From: a virus
Length of the DNA: 34,894 nucleotides
IMG/VR virus record: IMGVR_UViG_3300033145_001939
Coordinates: 1 to 34,894 of that record
Strand: one strand, 5' to 3'
Shown here: in pieces, positions 22,371 through 29,719 of the stretch
Position numbering within the stretch: position 1 is the stretch's first letter
Layout: every line of letters starts with the position of its first letter
The notes under the pieces: model-generated
What the model was told of the DNA's origin: nothing
What the model saw: only the letters and a program-made list of their open reading frames with translations
Databases searched by the model: none
Program-made: the position numbers and the translations under genes

Positions 22371-22853
22371 TTGCCAGCAATAGGAATACGTTCAACCCCT
22401 AATGAAATTTTTTATGTAATTGTTGACGGCACAGTAGATAATCCCACCCTTACGGTCCATAGCAAATTGAGACAGCCCTCTGCTTATGAACTCCCCAAGG
22501 CTTTATCCTGGTATCGAGAAAAAATACTTGCCATCACTGAGGAGTTTGGTATTCAAGCTTGCGGAATAAGAACTACCGAGCCAATCTCTAGAACAATGGG
22601 AGCATCCGCTAGGGAAGGCGCCACAATAAGGGCTCACATTGAAGGAGTTGCAGCTGAAGCGGCAGCTTCGATTGGCTTAAACGTCGTGATCGGACCCCTC
22701 GCAACAATAACTGCGTTTTTAGATTCTAAGAATGCAAAAAAATACCTATCCAACGACGAGTTTAGAGGGATAGATCAATGGAGTGACTTAAACACATACT
22801 ATAAAGAAGCTATTCTTGCGGGAGTGGCTGCTCTCCGGACACTGGAGGAATGA
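22371..22853 (+). CDS. RNase H/RuvC-like fold protein of unknown function, kinase partner
   Basis: The frame opens at GTG 22287, but the best start is TTG at 22371, seven bases after AAGGAGG, giving 160 residues beginning MPAIGIRSTPNEIFYVIVDG. A beta-hairpin start of this sort, then helices, ACGIRTTEPISRT and HIEGVAAEAAASIGLNVVIG, resembles an RNase H/RuvC-like fold. The first catalytic Asp position is Arg (GIR), and no second Asp pair is obvious near the C-terminus, so nuclease activity is doubtful. Ten bases before the kinase gene, same strand: clearly one operon. The fold call is an inference from pattern only. Confidence 0.6.
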   Translation: MPAIGIRSTPNEIFYVIVDGTVDNPTLTVHSKLRQPSAYELPKALSWYREKILAITEEFGIQACGIRTTEPISRTMGASAREGATIRAHIEGVAAEAAASIGLNVVIGPLATITAFLDSKNAKKYLSNDEFRGIDQWSDLNTYYKEAILAGVAALRTLEE

Positions 22854-22862
22854 GGAAGGATC

Positions 22863-23930
22863 ATGGAAATCGTTTCAACAATAAAAGCTAAGATCATAAA
22901 AGAAATTGGAGTTGGCAAAGGCCAAAATTCCCGAGTTTTTCTTGCCTATGACCCCCAATTAGGTGGTGAAGTGGCCTTAAAAGAAATGCACATTAGTCGT
23001 TTTAAGTCGCCGGACCAATATTTCAATGAAGCAAAAGCTCTCTACGCTAATAGAAGTCCTCGGGTTGTACCTGTAAACTACGCTTGTAGAGATGCAGACC
23101 ATATCAGGATTGTAATGCCATACTATCGCAATGGTTCTCTTCAAGACAAACTTTATCATGGCCCTCTTACAGTACGTAAGATAATCGAATGGGCTGATCA
23201 GTTCTTAACTGGGGCACATTATGTTCATGCAAACCATTACATTCATTTTGATATTAAACCAAGTAATATACTTATACAAAATGACGGAAGTGTGGCACTT
23301 GCAGATTTTGGTCAATCAATGCCTGTAAATTATCTTGGCGTCGCCGATGTCCCAGCTATCTACTGGGTTCATTACCCGCCTGAAGCCTTTCTCAAAGACA
23401 AGGTTACGCTATCAGCAGATATGTACCAAATTGGATTGACCTTGTACAGAATGTGCAATGGAGATCAATATTTTAAAAAACAATTACCAGATTTGCCAGT
23501 TATGCCTGACGAGTTCAGAGACGCATTACAAAGACTGGTATTATCAGGGAAATTTCCCAATAGAAATAGCTTTCTCCCACATATACCTTTACGATTGCGA
23601 ACAATCGTTCGAAAATTACTGAAAATCGATCCATCAGATAGATATGAAACCATTATTGACTTGCAAAACGACTTAGGGCAAGTTGATACGTCACTCGACT
23701 GGGAGTATAATGAACTTACAAACGGAGCTATCTGGAGAAAAAAGAACATTACTCATGAATATGAGATAAAACTAGAGCCCATTAGTAATAAATGGATTAT
23801 TGTTGGGCATACTATTAGACGTTCTGACGGGCTTAGGCGGAGAAAAGGCGACTGGTGCGACGGACCTTTTCCAACGAGGAGGGAAGCAGAAAAACGCCTT
23901 GAGAGACTTTTCAGAAGTATGGAGGAATGA
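22863..23930 (+). CDS. Hanks-type serine/threonine protein kinase with a novel C-terminal domain
   Basis: 355 residues. All kinase landmarks are present: glycine loop GVGKGQNSRV (16-25), Lys40 in VALK, Glu56, catalytic loop HFDIKPSN (128-135, HFD in place of HRD), DFG (148-150) and PPE (172-174). Kinase fold ends near residue 275. The last 80 residues (NGAIWRKKNITHEYEIKLEP, then GPFPTRREAEKRLERLF) are a separate domain without membrane segment or PASTA repeats, so the enzyme is cytoplasmic. Phage-borne kinases of this kind include anti-phage abortive-infection proteins and host-modifying kinases. Flanked by its partner gene and a zinc-ribbon gene. Confidence 0.88.
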   Translation: MEIVSTIKAKIIKEIGVGKGQNSRVFLAYDPQLGGEVALKEMHISRFKSPDQYFNEAKALYANRSPRVVPVNYACRDADHIRIVMPYYRNGSLQDKLYHGPLTVRKIIEWADQFLTGAHYVHANHYIHFDIKPSNILIQNDGSVALADFGQSMPVNYLGVADVPAIYWVHYPPEAFLKDKVTLSADMYQIGLTLYRMCNGDQYFKKQLPDLPVMPDEFRDALQRLVLSGKFPNRNSFLPHIPLRLRTIVRKLLKIDPSDRYETIIDLQNDLGQVDTSLDWEYNELTNGAIWRKKNITHEYEIKLEPISNKWIIVGHTIRRSDGLRRRKGDWCDGPFPTRREAEKRLERLFRSMEE

Positions 23931-23933
23931 AAA

Positions 23934-24113
23934 GTGAAATCAATAAAATGCCCGTTTTGTGGGCGGAAATTTGTTCGGAACGCCAGAGCCCTGTTAGCAA
24001 ATAGGTATTGCAAATACTGTATTGACGAAAGAGTTAAAAAAAGCGGAGGCCTTCCTATACCTACACAAGCCAAATTTACCGAAGTTAAACCAGGTTACTT
24101 TATATTTAAATGA
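23934..24113 (+). CDS. small zinc-ribbon protein, third gene of the kinase operon
   Basis: 59 residues from GTG at 23934, eight bases after the GGAGG formed by the last kinase codons. CPFCGRKFVRN and RYCKYCIDERVKKSG form a CX2C...CX2C zinc site; the tail ends in KPGYFIFK. Same strand, three bases after the kinase stop, so co-translated. Function unknown; possibly a nucleic-acid- or partner-binding subunit. Confidence 0.75.
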   Translation: MKSIKCPFCGRKFVRNARALLANRYCKYCIDERVKKSGGLPIPTQAKFTEVKPGYFIFK

Positions 24114-24121
24114 TAAATTAA

Positions 24122-24149
24122 AAGCCCCCGACCATCCGGCCAGGGGCTT
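24122..24149. terminator. bidirectional terminator between kinase operon and lysis genes
   Basis: AAGCCCC (24122-24128) pairs with GGGGCTT (24143-24149). The minus strand continues as TTTTAATTT, ending the tail/lysis transcript; the plus strand is a weaker stop for the kinase operon. Confidence 0.8.
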
Positions 24150-24161
24150 CCTTACCTAAAA

Positions 24162-24473
24162 TTATTTATTATCCCTCGCTCTTACAATCTGTCCCAAAAC
24201 ACCTTTAGCAAATTCCGTAAGTCCGCTAGCTCCACCAGAGATCGCAACACCAGTCAAAACATAATCTGCATATTCACCGTACTGGATCTGCGCCTTCAGC
24301 CCCAGCATGTCCAGGATCCCAGCCTTGTATATCACGCATAGCACTATGCCGATCGCCAGCGCAATCAAGCCCGTGTACCGGTCCGTAATGAATGCCTTGA
24401 ACCGGCCGGTTAGCAGCTGAATAAACATGGCCAAAATGAATGCTGTCAAGAGAACGCCGAATTCACCGTCCAC
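24162..24473 (-). CDS. putative holin
   Basis: 103 residues with three probable membrane segments: GVLLTAFILAMFIQLLTG, GLIALAIGIVLCVIYKAGIL and YVLTGVAISGGASGL, and a charged C-terminus (IVRARDNK). Holins form the lesions that release the lysin; size, topology and position at the end of the lysis cassette fit. GTG at 24473 with GGGGTGAGG upstream. Confidence 0.7.
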   Translation of the reverse strand: MDGEFGVLLTAFILAMFIQLLTGRFKAFITDRYTGLIALAIGIVLCVIYKAGILDMLGLKAQIQYGEYADYVLTGVAISGGASGLTEFAKGVLGQIVRARDNK

Positions 24474-24478
24474 TTACC

Positions 24479-24697
24479 TCACCCCCTTTCCTTCGTCTTA
24501 GACCACTGCAGCAATCCCCATATCGCCAGGACAAAATAAACAAAAAACAGCGCACTCTGCGCCTTGGCTCCTAACCGCCAGTCATAAATCATCCAGAAGG
24601 CATTGGTGAACGACCAGATCACAAAGCAACGGCGGTCCTTTTTGACGTTTAGGATTACGCCGATTAACGCTAGAAAGGAAACTGTCCAGCTAATCAT
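24479..24697 (-). CDS. small phage membrane protein, possible second holin or PnuC-like
   Basis: From ATG at 24697 (MISWTVSFLALIGVILNV) with AGGAG upstream the product has 72 residues, with segments FLALIGVILNV and SALFFVYFVLAIWGLLQW. The motif WMIYDWRLGAKAQ recalls short PnuC-like or MtN3-type membrane proteins found in lysis modules. It overlaps the amidase stop by eight bases and precedes the holin. Confidence 0.6.
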   Translation of the reverse strand: MISWTVSFLALIGVILNVKKDRRCFVIWSFTNAFWMIYDWRLGAKAQSALFFVYFVLAIWGLLQWSKTKERG

Positions 24698-25880
24698 GAA
24701 CCACAATCTCCTTGCTGCCAATCCGCATGACAATTTTCCGGTCGTTGATAATACAGGTCACTGCCTGGCTGGCCGCATCCCAGTCCACCTGGCCGCCAGC
24801 AGCTTCAATTAAAACCCGGGCTGGAAGGAATGTGCGGCCATCTTTGATAAATGGGGCCACATCGGAGGTAATGATTTTGCCTTTAGACATGCGCTTATGC
24901 ACCTCATCCATATCAAAATTATTGCCGGGACAACTCTTGTAGGTAGCATATTTCCAGTGCGGCTCCACGTCCTCAACTTTAATGCCTGGGTACCTGGTCC
25001 GGATCTCGTTACACTTCTCTGCCACAAGCTGATAAATTTCCTTCGTGGGCGTGTCCTTGTCAAAGTTTCCGACCACGCACAGGCCGATACTCTTGTAGTT
25101 CATCCTCTGCTCTTTCACATGCGCCCCGGGGGTTTTCTCATCGCGCCCGGGAATCCAAAAATACCTATTCGAGACCTGTTCAAGTACCCAATGATACCCA
25201 ATATCGTTCCATCCCTTGACCTGCGTGTGGTAACGCTTGATGGCATTGAAGTCTTTCAAGATGATATTATCGTCGGTCAGAGAATGGTGGATGATAATTT
25301 TTTGAGGATTGTTCACGGTATCAACCTCCAAAGACATAAACCACTCTTTGATCTCCTCTCCCGGCGGATTTACTCGCCGGTAAAACTCATAGCTTCCCAC
25401 CTGCGCCTCCGGCGGGCCAAACAGAAACCGAAAGTCTTCAGCGAATATCTCCCTGGGCCGGTGGTAATACCCATACTGTTCCTCCCAGGTGATGCCCCGC
25501 AACTCCTTATATTTCGTCAGGTCTGGCACATAAAGAAGCTGCACCACATGGCCCAACTCGTGCGTAAACCACGACGGAAGGTATTCGGCAGGCTGGACAC
25601 CCAAAACTATGTGCGTATGGTAGGACTGGCCATGATAGCTCGCTCCCCAGCCATAGCTTTCTGACCACCTGCGCAACTGGTACGGAAATAGAAAAACCTC
25701 CACAGGGAAGCTCTGGACAGGGAACGATATTTTTTCTAGCGTATGTTCTACAAGTCCTACCGATGGAGCGGGGCCGCCTTCGTCAGCCATATAATTAGTT
25801 TGGCCTGCATAGTCAAACACGAAACCGCCCTCAAAGGGCTTGACCAAGGTTTTTGTGTGGTCAGGACCATGGATTTTCAT
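24690..25880 (-). CDS. triple-domain lytic enzyme: HELGH metallopeptidase + amidase_2 + copper-amine-oxidase-like domain
   Basis: 396 residues. Residues 1-190 carry HELGH (107-111) and a downstream REIFAEDFRFLFG Glu/Asp motif, as in gluzincin-type zinc peptidases. Residues about 195-330 are an N-acetylmuramoyl-L-alanine amidase (KIIIHHSLTDDN, SIGLCVVGNFDKD, PHWKYATYKSCPGNNF). The last 60 residues are a copper-amine-oxidase N-terminal-like domain (DGRTFLPARVLIEAAGGQVD), common on clostridial cell-wall proteins. No signal peptide; export would need the holin. GAGG precedes the ATG. The peptidase part is an unusual addition to a phage endolysin. Confidence 0.85.
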   Translation of the reverse strand: MKIHGPDHTKTLVKPFEGGFVFDYAGQTNYMADEGGPAPSVGLVEHTLEKISFPVQSFPVEVFLFPYQLRRWSESYGWGASYHGQSYHTHIVLGVQPAEYLPSWFTHELGHVVQLLYVPDLTKYKELRGITWEEQYGYYHRPREIFAEDFRFLFGPPEAQVGSYEFYRRVNPPGEEIKEWFMSLEVDTVNNPQKIIIHHSLTDDNIILKDFNAIKRYHTQVKGWNDIGYHWVLEQVSNRYFWIPGRDEKTPGAHVKEQRMNYKSIGLCVVGNFDKDTPTKEIYQLVAEKCNEIRTRYPGIKVEDVEPHWKYATYKSCPGNNFDMDEVHKRMSKGKIITSDVAPFIKDGRTFLPARVLIEAAGGQVDWDAASQAVTCIINDRKIVMRIGSKEIVVHD

Positions 25881-25908
25881 ACGGTAAACCCCTCATAAAT
25901 GCGTAATA

Positions 25909-25938
25909 ATAAACACCGCCATACTACCGCAGGCGGTG
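25909..25938 (-). terminator. terminator inside the lysis cassette
   Basis: On the minus strand CACCGCC and GGCGGTG pair (7 bp) with loop TGCGGTAGTAT, followed by TTTATTATT. The stop of the 33-residue gene lies in the loop. It could lower expression of the amidase and holin relative to tail genes. Confidence 0.75.
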
Positions 25939-26025
25939 CTCAAAATCCCTATATTCAAACTTATAACCGGCCCAGGTATGAGGTGAAATGTACTGCTTGC
26001 CCTCATCAGCAGAAAAAATACGCAT
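25924..26025 (-). CDS. 33-residue phage protein of unknown function
   Basis: ATG at 26025 with GGGGGTGA nine bases upstream; reads MRIFSADEGKQYISPHTWAG then YKFEYRDFEHRLR. Compact and aromatic, with its stop inside a terminator. Short but with a good site; similar short proteins sit after XhlA in Firmicute phages. Function unknown. Confidence 0.55.
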   Translation of the reverse strand: MRIFSADEGKQYISPHTWAGYKFEYRDFEHRLR

Positions 26026-26027
26026 AC

Positions 26028-26279
26028 CTATTTCACCCCCAGGGCCTTTAACCCGGCCCCGATTATGGTGGTTATAATCACACTGACTATTGCCCACAAC
26101 CATTTGACTTGCGCTTTCAATCCCGCTACGTCCCCCCGTAAGTCTCCTTCTTCCCGCTTCTTTTCCCTGATATCGGTTACCTCATTTCGCAGGTCCCGCA
26201 CCTGATCTCTCACCTCAAGGAGTAGGTCATAGATTTCCCGGGTACTAATGCAAACCCCGTCACCGTTTCTTTCTTCCAC
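26028..26279 (-). CDS. XhlA-like holin accessory protein
   Basis: A coiled coil (IYDLLLEVRDQVRDLRNEVT) followed by one C-terminal membrane segment (WLWAIVSVIITTIIGAGL), the layout of the XhlA/hemolysin family that works with a holin and amidase. GTG at 26279 sits seven bases after GAGGGG; the frame stays open to 26402, but the extra residues are unlike the family. About 83 residues. Confidence 0.7.
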   Translation of the reverse strand: MEERNGDGVCISTREIYDLLLEVRDQVRDLRNEVTDIREKKREEGDLRGDVAGLKAQVKWLWAIVSVIITTIIGAGLKALGVK

Positions 26280-26501
26280 TCCCATCCCCTCTTTTTCCAC
26301 AAATTTCCACTTTATCCACAAAGTTATTAACAATTTTGGGCCATTCTCCTCATCACCCCAGGTAGGAACCTGGGGCTCGGGAACAGCCCAAACTAAAAAC
26401 ACCCCATATGGTGATTATTCGACATTTTTCGTCAAAGGAAAACAGCTATTGATTAACGAATATTGTATAACTAAACTAAGCAAAAAGGAGGTATAAATAT
26501 T

Positions 26502-27059
26502 ATGAAACGTTCCTGTCTTGGTGTTTTAACAGGTTTGCTTGTTGGTTTTATCTTGGCTACCACCACCTTTGGCTTTGCCGCCCCTAACCCAATCCGTCTC
26601 ATCGTCAATGGTAAGGAGGTCCCCTGCGATCCCCCGCCGCAAATGATCGGCGGTAGGGTGTTTGTGCCGGTTAGGTTTGTGGCCGAGGCGTTGGGGGCAA
26701 AGGTGGACTGGGATGAAACAAAAAATGCTGTAATTATATCATCTAGTTTAACTATAAACGTCGACAAAGAAACAAAGGCTATCCCTACAACTGAAGGCTC
26801 TCCAGGTTATTATCCGGGTCGCCCCATCATAGAAGCTATTACGAAAAAATATCCTAATTTAAAACCTTCCAGTAGTAATTTAAATATAGAACCTAAAAAA
26901 GGTGAATACCGATTTCTTATAGAAACGGGCGAATTGTGGATTGATGGCCAGAAATATGTTTTACCTAAAAAAAGTATAAATAACAGAACGTATTTTAGTA
27001 TCAATCCATTAATTGTTGCAGGTGTATTAAGCTCAGACGATATTCAGTTGCTGCAATAG
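26502..27059 (+). CDS. secreted copper-amine-oxidase-like domain protein (moron)
   Basis: 185 residues with a signal peptide (basic MKRSCLGVL, then hydrophobic LLVGFILATTTFGFAA, cleavage near A27). Residues 32-80 form a copper-amine-oxidase N-terminal-like domain (RVFVPVRFVAEALGAKVDWD), widespread on cell-surface proteins of Peptococcaceae. The C-terminal half is unique. Strong AAGGAGG before the ATG. It runs opposite to the tail/lysis genes and its end overlaps the convergent gene by 27 bases. Likely a lysogenic-conversion gene altering the host surface. Confidence 0.75.
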   Translation: MKRSCLGVLTGLLVGFILATTTFGFAAPNPIRLIVNGKEVPCDPPPQMIGGRVFVPVRFVAEALGAKVDWDETKNAVIISSSLTINVDKETKAIPTTEGSPGYYPGRPIIEAITKKYPNLKPSSSNLNIEPKKGEYRFLIETGELWIDGQKYVLPKKSINNRTYFSINPLIVAGVLSSDDIQLLQ

Positions 27060-27263
27060 TTGCAGCTCTTTTTTTGCACTTTCAATATCTAGTGCTAGCT
27101 TATCGTAATGGTATTGCATGTGGGCTATCTGGCTTTGTAGCTGTTTGATTTTAACTTTAATATCATCTTCACTAAGTTCTATAGTACTTTCATATTTTAT
27201 TGAGATATTATTGCCTGCGGTTCGATTAACTCTAACATCACGTTTTTCTTGAACTTCTTTCAT
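27033..27263 (-). CDS. small coiled-coil protein after the tail fibre gene
   Basis: 76 residues; DDIKVKIKQLQSQIAHMQYH and LALDIESAKKELQLLQQL form a coiled coil. ATG at 27263 with GGGGGTGA upstream, two bases after the previous gene. It may be a tail-fibre assembly or connector protein, but no family is recognised. Confidence 0.6.
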   Translation of the reverse strand: MKEVQEKRDVRVNRTAGNNISIKYESTIELSEDDIKVKIKQLQSQIAHMQYHYDKLALDIESAKKELQLLQQLNIV

Positions 27264-27265
27264 TA

Positions 27266-29170
27266 TTAATAATCACCCCCTCCTCTGCTTTGAACAAATA
27301 ATTGAGAAACAACATTGGCAACAATGCGCCCAAGGTTATCTGGTGTGATAGTAATTTCATGCCAGGTGCCTCGAGTTATTTTACCTTCCGCATCTTTGGC
27401 CAGATACGGAACGATATCCACATCAGTTTCGCTGATTCCAAGACCAAGGATCGTGTTTCCGTCCACTTTTACCGTAACCGCAGTCGGGGTTGGGCCAAGA
27501 TAGATACCATAATCAATGTCATGGGTATGGTCTGGCGTAGTGTGAGTGTGCTCCATTCCATGGGAATGGCCTTCGATGTTATGCGTATGATCCATTCCAT
27601 GTGCATGTCCATACGCCGTAAAGTAATGTCCGTGATCATACAACCAATGCGCATGAGCAGAGCCAGAAAAAGCACAATAAGTAACGCTTCCACCACCCGC
27701 CAGGGCTAGTTCAGTTCCATCTGCAATCCCATGATTGTGAGTATCAGCATCCGCATATTCAGATTGAGTATTGTCAACAATAGGGCCTTCAATGAATTTA
27801 TAGCCTGTAATATCAATATTCTCATCTTCGGTTTGTGTTGTTGATTCCGATGAAGGCCCAGAGGTTGTCTGCCCTCCAGAATCAGTTGTGCTCTTAGATG
27901 AAGCCCCCGATGTACTCCCTCCACCACTAGCAGCCCCCTTACTATACGCTCTAAACTGCCCCACTTCATAACTTAGTAGCATCTTATTTATCCGGACAGT
28001 CTCTTCCGGGATGTAAAACTTGATCACTGCCGGGTTATCCGGGTCGCAGTTATCCGCGAAGTCGTGCGAATCAAGGTTGGTAGCGCCTTGAGCGTAGACT
28101 TCATTGATTCGGGTCCTGTCAGCTAACTCCGCAATACTGCTGGCAATATCCTCCAGCTGGTTGGCGATTTCGATTTGTATGTCGCCGGGGGCGCCGGTAA
28201 CGTCGTCTTTTGAGATGCCCACCACCCGACTGGTGAAATCGATTCCCAGCTCCTCGTCGATCACCCGTACCTGGGCGCCTAACTTAAATCTATCAATCGG
28301 GTCTTTAGTCAGCCTGAACAAATCAGCAGCTTCAACCGAATAGGTTATCCGGGGTATCTTCAGTTTCTCCAGCATTGCCCTAGCTGTCTCATACAAGGTC
28401 TCTGCATGCTCATACCTGCGGTCTACCCACACCCGGGCAATAATACCATACTGTGCCTGGGTATCGGCATCGATATAAGGCTGCCCGGTCGGGTTAGCTT
28501 CCACAATCGTAAGCTGATTGACGCCTTCGCCGTAGCCAAGAGCATAAAGCCTCGTGCAGAGGTTGGCCGGGTCTTCCTCCTTGGTCACGCCGCGCAGGTT
28601 TTTCCGATAGCGAATCTGCGGGCCTATTTCATTGCTGGCGGCGACCAAGTTGAGCGTCCAGGTTGTGGTATCCCAAGTCCATTGATATTCCTCAACAAAC
28701 GGCTTCGGCACGGCAAACAGGGCCGCCAGCAGGTTCTCATTTTCAAACTTGTACATAAACTGCCGGGTGAAGTCCACCGTCCCTAACTGCCAGCGAACGG
28801 TGGTCTGTTGGTTAAGGATATACTGCAAAACATCGGCGGTATAGACACCGGTACCGCCTATCTGGTGGTACTGAAAAAGCACGTCATCAAGAAGGGTCGC
28901 CAGAACGTGCTCTAAGTGGTAGGTTACTGTTTTGCCGTCTCCGCTTCGCACCGTCTTGACGGGCACGATGCGAAACAGGTCTACCCGTTCATTGCCGTCA
29001 AAGATTTCTACGAAATAGAAGGGCTTGCATTCGGCGTTTTTGGAGTCATCGGCTGGCAAAGAAAAATGAGCCGCCCAGAGTTCGTTGAGGCGCTTTTCAT
29101 AGCTGATAGCAAAAGCGTTTTCGAGAATGGCAACTAAGTTCAAGCTTAGGTCATATACTTTTGGGTGCAT
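27266..29170 (-). CDS. tail-tip (Tal/Gp37 ReqiPepy6-like) protein with His-rich C-terminal part
   Basis: 634 residues. The N-terminal ~380 residues follow the pattern of siphovirus tail-associated proteins (MHPKVYDLSLNLVAILENAF; YHLEHVLATLLDDVL; RITYSVEAADLF), which cap the tail tube and anchor receptor-binding parts. A Ser/Thr/Gly-rich linker (GGGSTSGASSKSTT) follows around residue 405. Then residues about 480-570 carry many HxH pairs (SAHAHWLYDHGHYF, GHAHGMDHTHN, GHSHGMEHTHT, DHTHDI), as in metal-binding phage tail tips. ATG at 29170 with GAGG upstream. Confidence 0.8.
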   Translation of the reverse strand: MHPKVYDLSLNLVAILENAFAISYEKRLNELWAAHFSLPADDSKNAECKPFYFVEIFDGNERVDLFRIVPVKTVRSGDGKTVTYHLEHVLATLLDDVLFQYHQIGGTGVYTADVLQYILNQQTTVRWQLGTVDFTRQFMYKFENENLLAALFAVPKPFVEEYQWTWDTTTWTLNLVAASNEIGPQIRYRKNLRGVTKEEDPANLCTRLYALGYGEGVNQLTIVEANPTGQPYIDADTQAQYGIIARVWVDRRYEHAETLYETARAMLEKLKIPRITYSVEAADLFRLTKDPIDRFKLGAQVRVIDEELGIDFTSRVVGISKDDVTGAPGDIQIEIANQLEDIASSIAELADRTRINEVYAQGATNLDSHDFADNCDPDNPAVIKFYIPEETVRINKMLLSYEVGQFRAYSKGAASGGGSTSGASSKSTTDSGGQTTSGPSSESTTQTEDENIDITGYKFIEGPIVDNTQSEYADADTHNHGIADGTELALAGGGSVTYCAFSGSAHAHWLYDHGHYFTAYGHAHGMDHTHNIEGHSHGMEHTHTTPDHTHDIDYGIYLGPTPTAVTVKVDGNTILGLGISETDVDIVPYLAKDAEGKITRGTWHEITITPDNLGRIVANVVSQLFVQSRGGGDY

Positions 29171-29200
29171 TAAATCACCTCACTGTTGCGTAGTTAAGTC

Positions 29201-29377
29201 CTACTCTTCAATAAGCCCCTGCTGTTTCGCCATGACCAAAACTAGGTCGTTTATGTCGTCTTGTGTTAACTGCTTTTTACCCTTCAATCTATACTTCAAT
29301 TGTCTTAACTCTTGTCTTTTCTGTTCCTCTCGTTGTTTCCGCTCCATAATCTGCTTAGAAGGTTTTGTCTCTCTCAT
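29201..29377 (-). CDS. small charged tail-region protein (58 aa)
   Basis: ATG at 29377 overlaps the upstream stop as ATGA. It is highly charged and helical (MERKQREEQKRQELRQLKYR), ending in DINDLVLVMAKQQGLIEE, like XkdX/tail-fibre-associated small proteins. Unknown function. Confidence 0.65.
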   Translation of the reverse strand: MRETKPSKQIMERKQREEQKRQELRQLKYRLKGKKQLTQDDINDLVLVMAKQQGLIEE

Positions 29378-29718
29378 GCTACCCCCCCCTCATGCGTCAA
29401 AACATAGATAGTATCGTTTTCAACCCAAATTACCGCACCTGGAGAACTTTGTTTATCTTCTCCCAATGGCGTATAAGGTATATCATCTAATAAATGTGTA
29501 TCTCTAATTAAATGCACCGGGTCTGTTGGGTTGTTTTCGATAAAGATTTTATCCCCATTGGCAGGTGTCCAAGTTTCTTCGGGTATTTCAATTTCTAGGT
29601 CACTGAAATAGAAAGTCGTGGGCTGGAGGGTTACGGTTCCGTCTCCATTGTCAACAAGAGTAGGTTTCCAAAAGCCTTTTTGTTTGGTTGATTTTTGGGT
29701 TATATAGCATATTTTCAC
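29374..29718 (-). CDS. small tail fibre-associated protein
   Basis: 114 residues, beta-rich (VDNGDGTVTLQPTTFYF, GAVIWVENDTIYVL). GTG at 29718 with GGGGTGA upstream, immediately after the fibre gene. Repeated ENDTI/ENNPTD segments suggest a small fibre head or accessory domain. No family recognised. Confidence 0.6.
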   Translation of the reverse strand: MKICYITQKSTKQKGFWKPTLVDNGDGTVTLQPTTFYFSDLEIEIPEETWTPANGDKIFIENNPTDPVHLIRDTHLLDDIPYTPLGEDKQSSPGAVIWVENDTIYVLTHEGGVA

Positions 29719-29719
29719 T

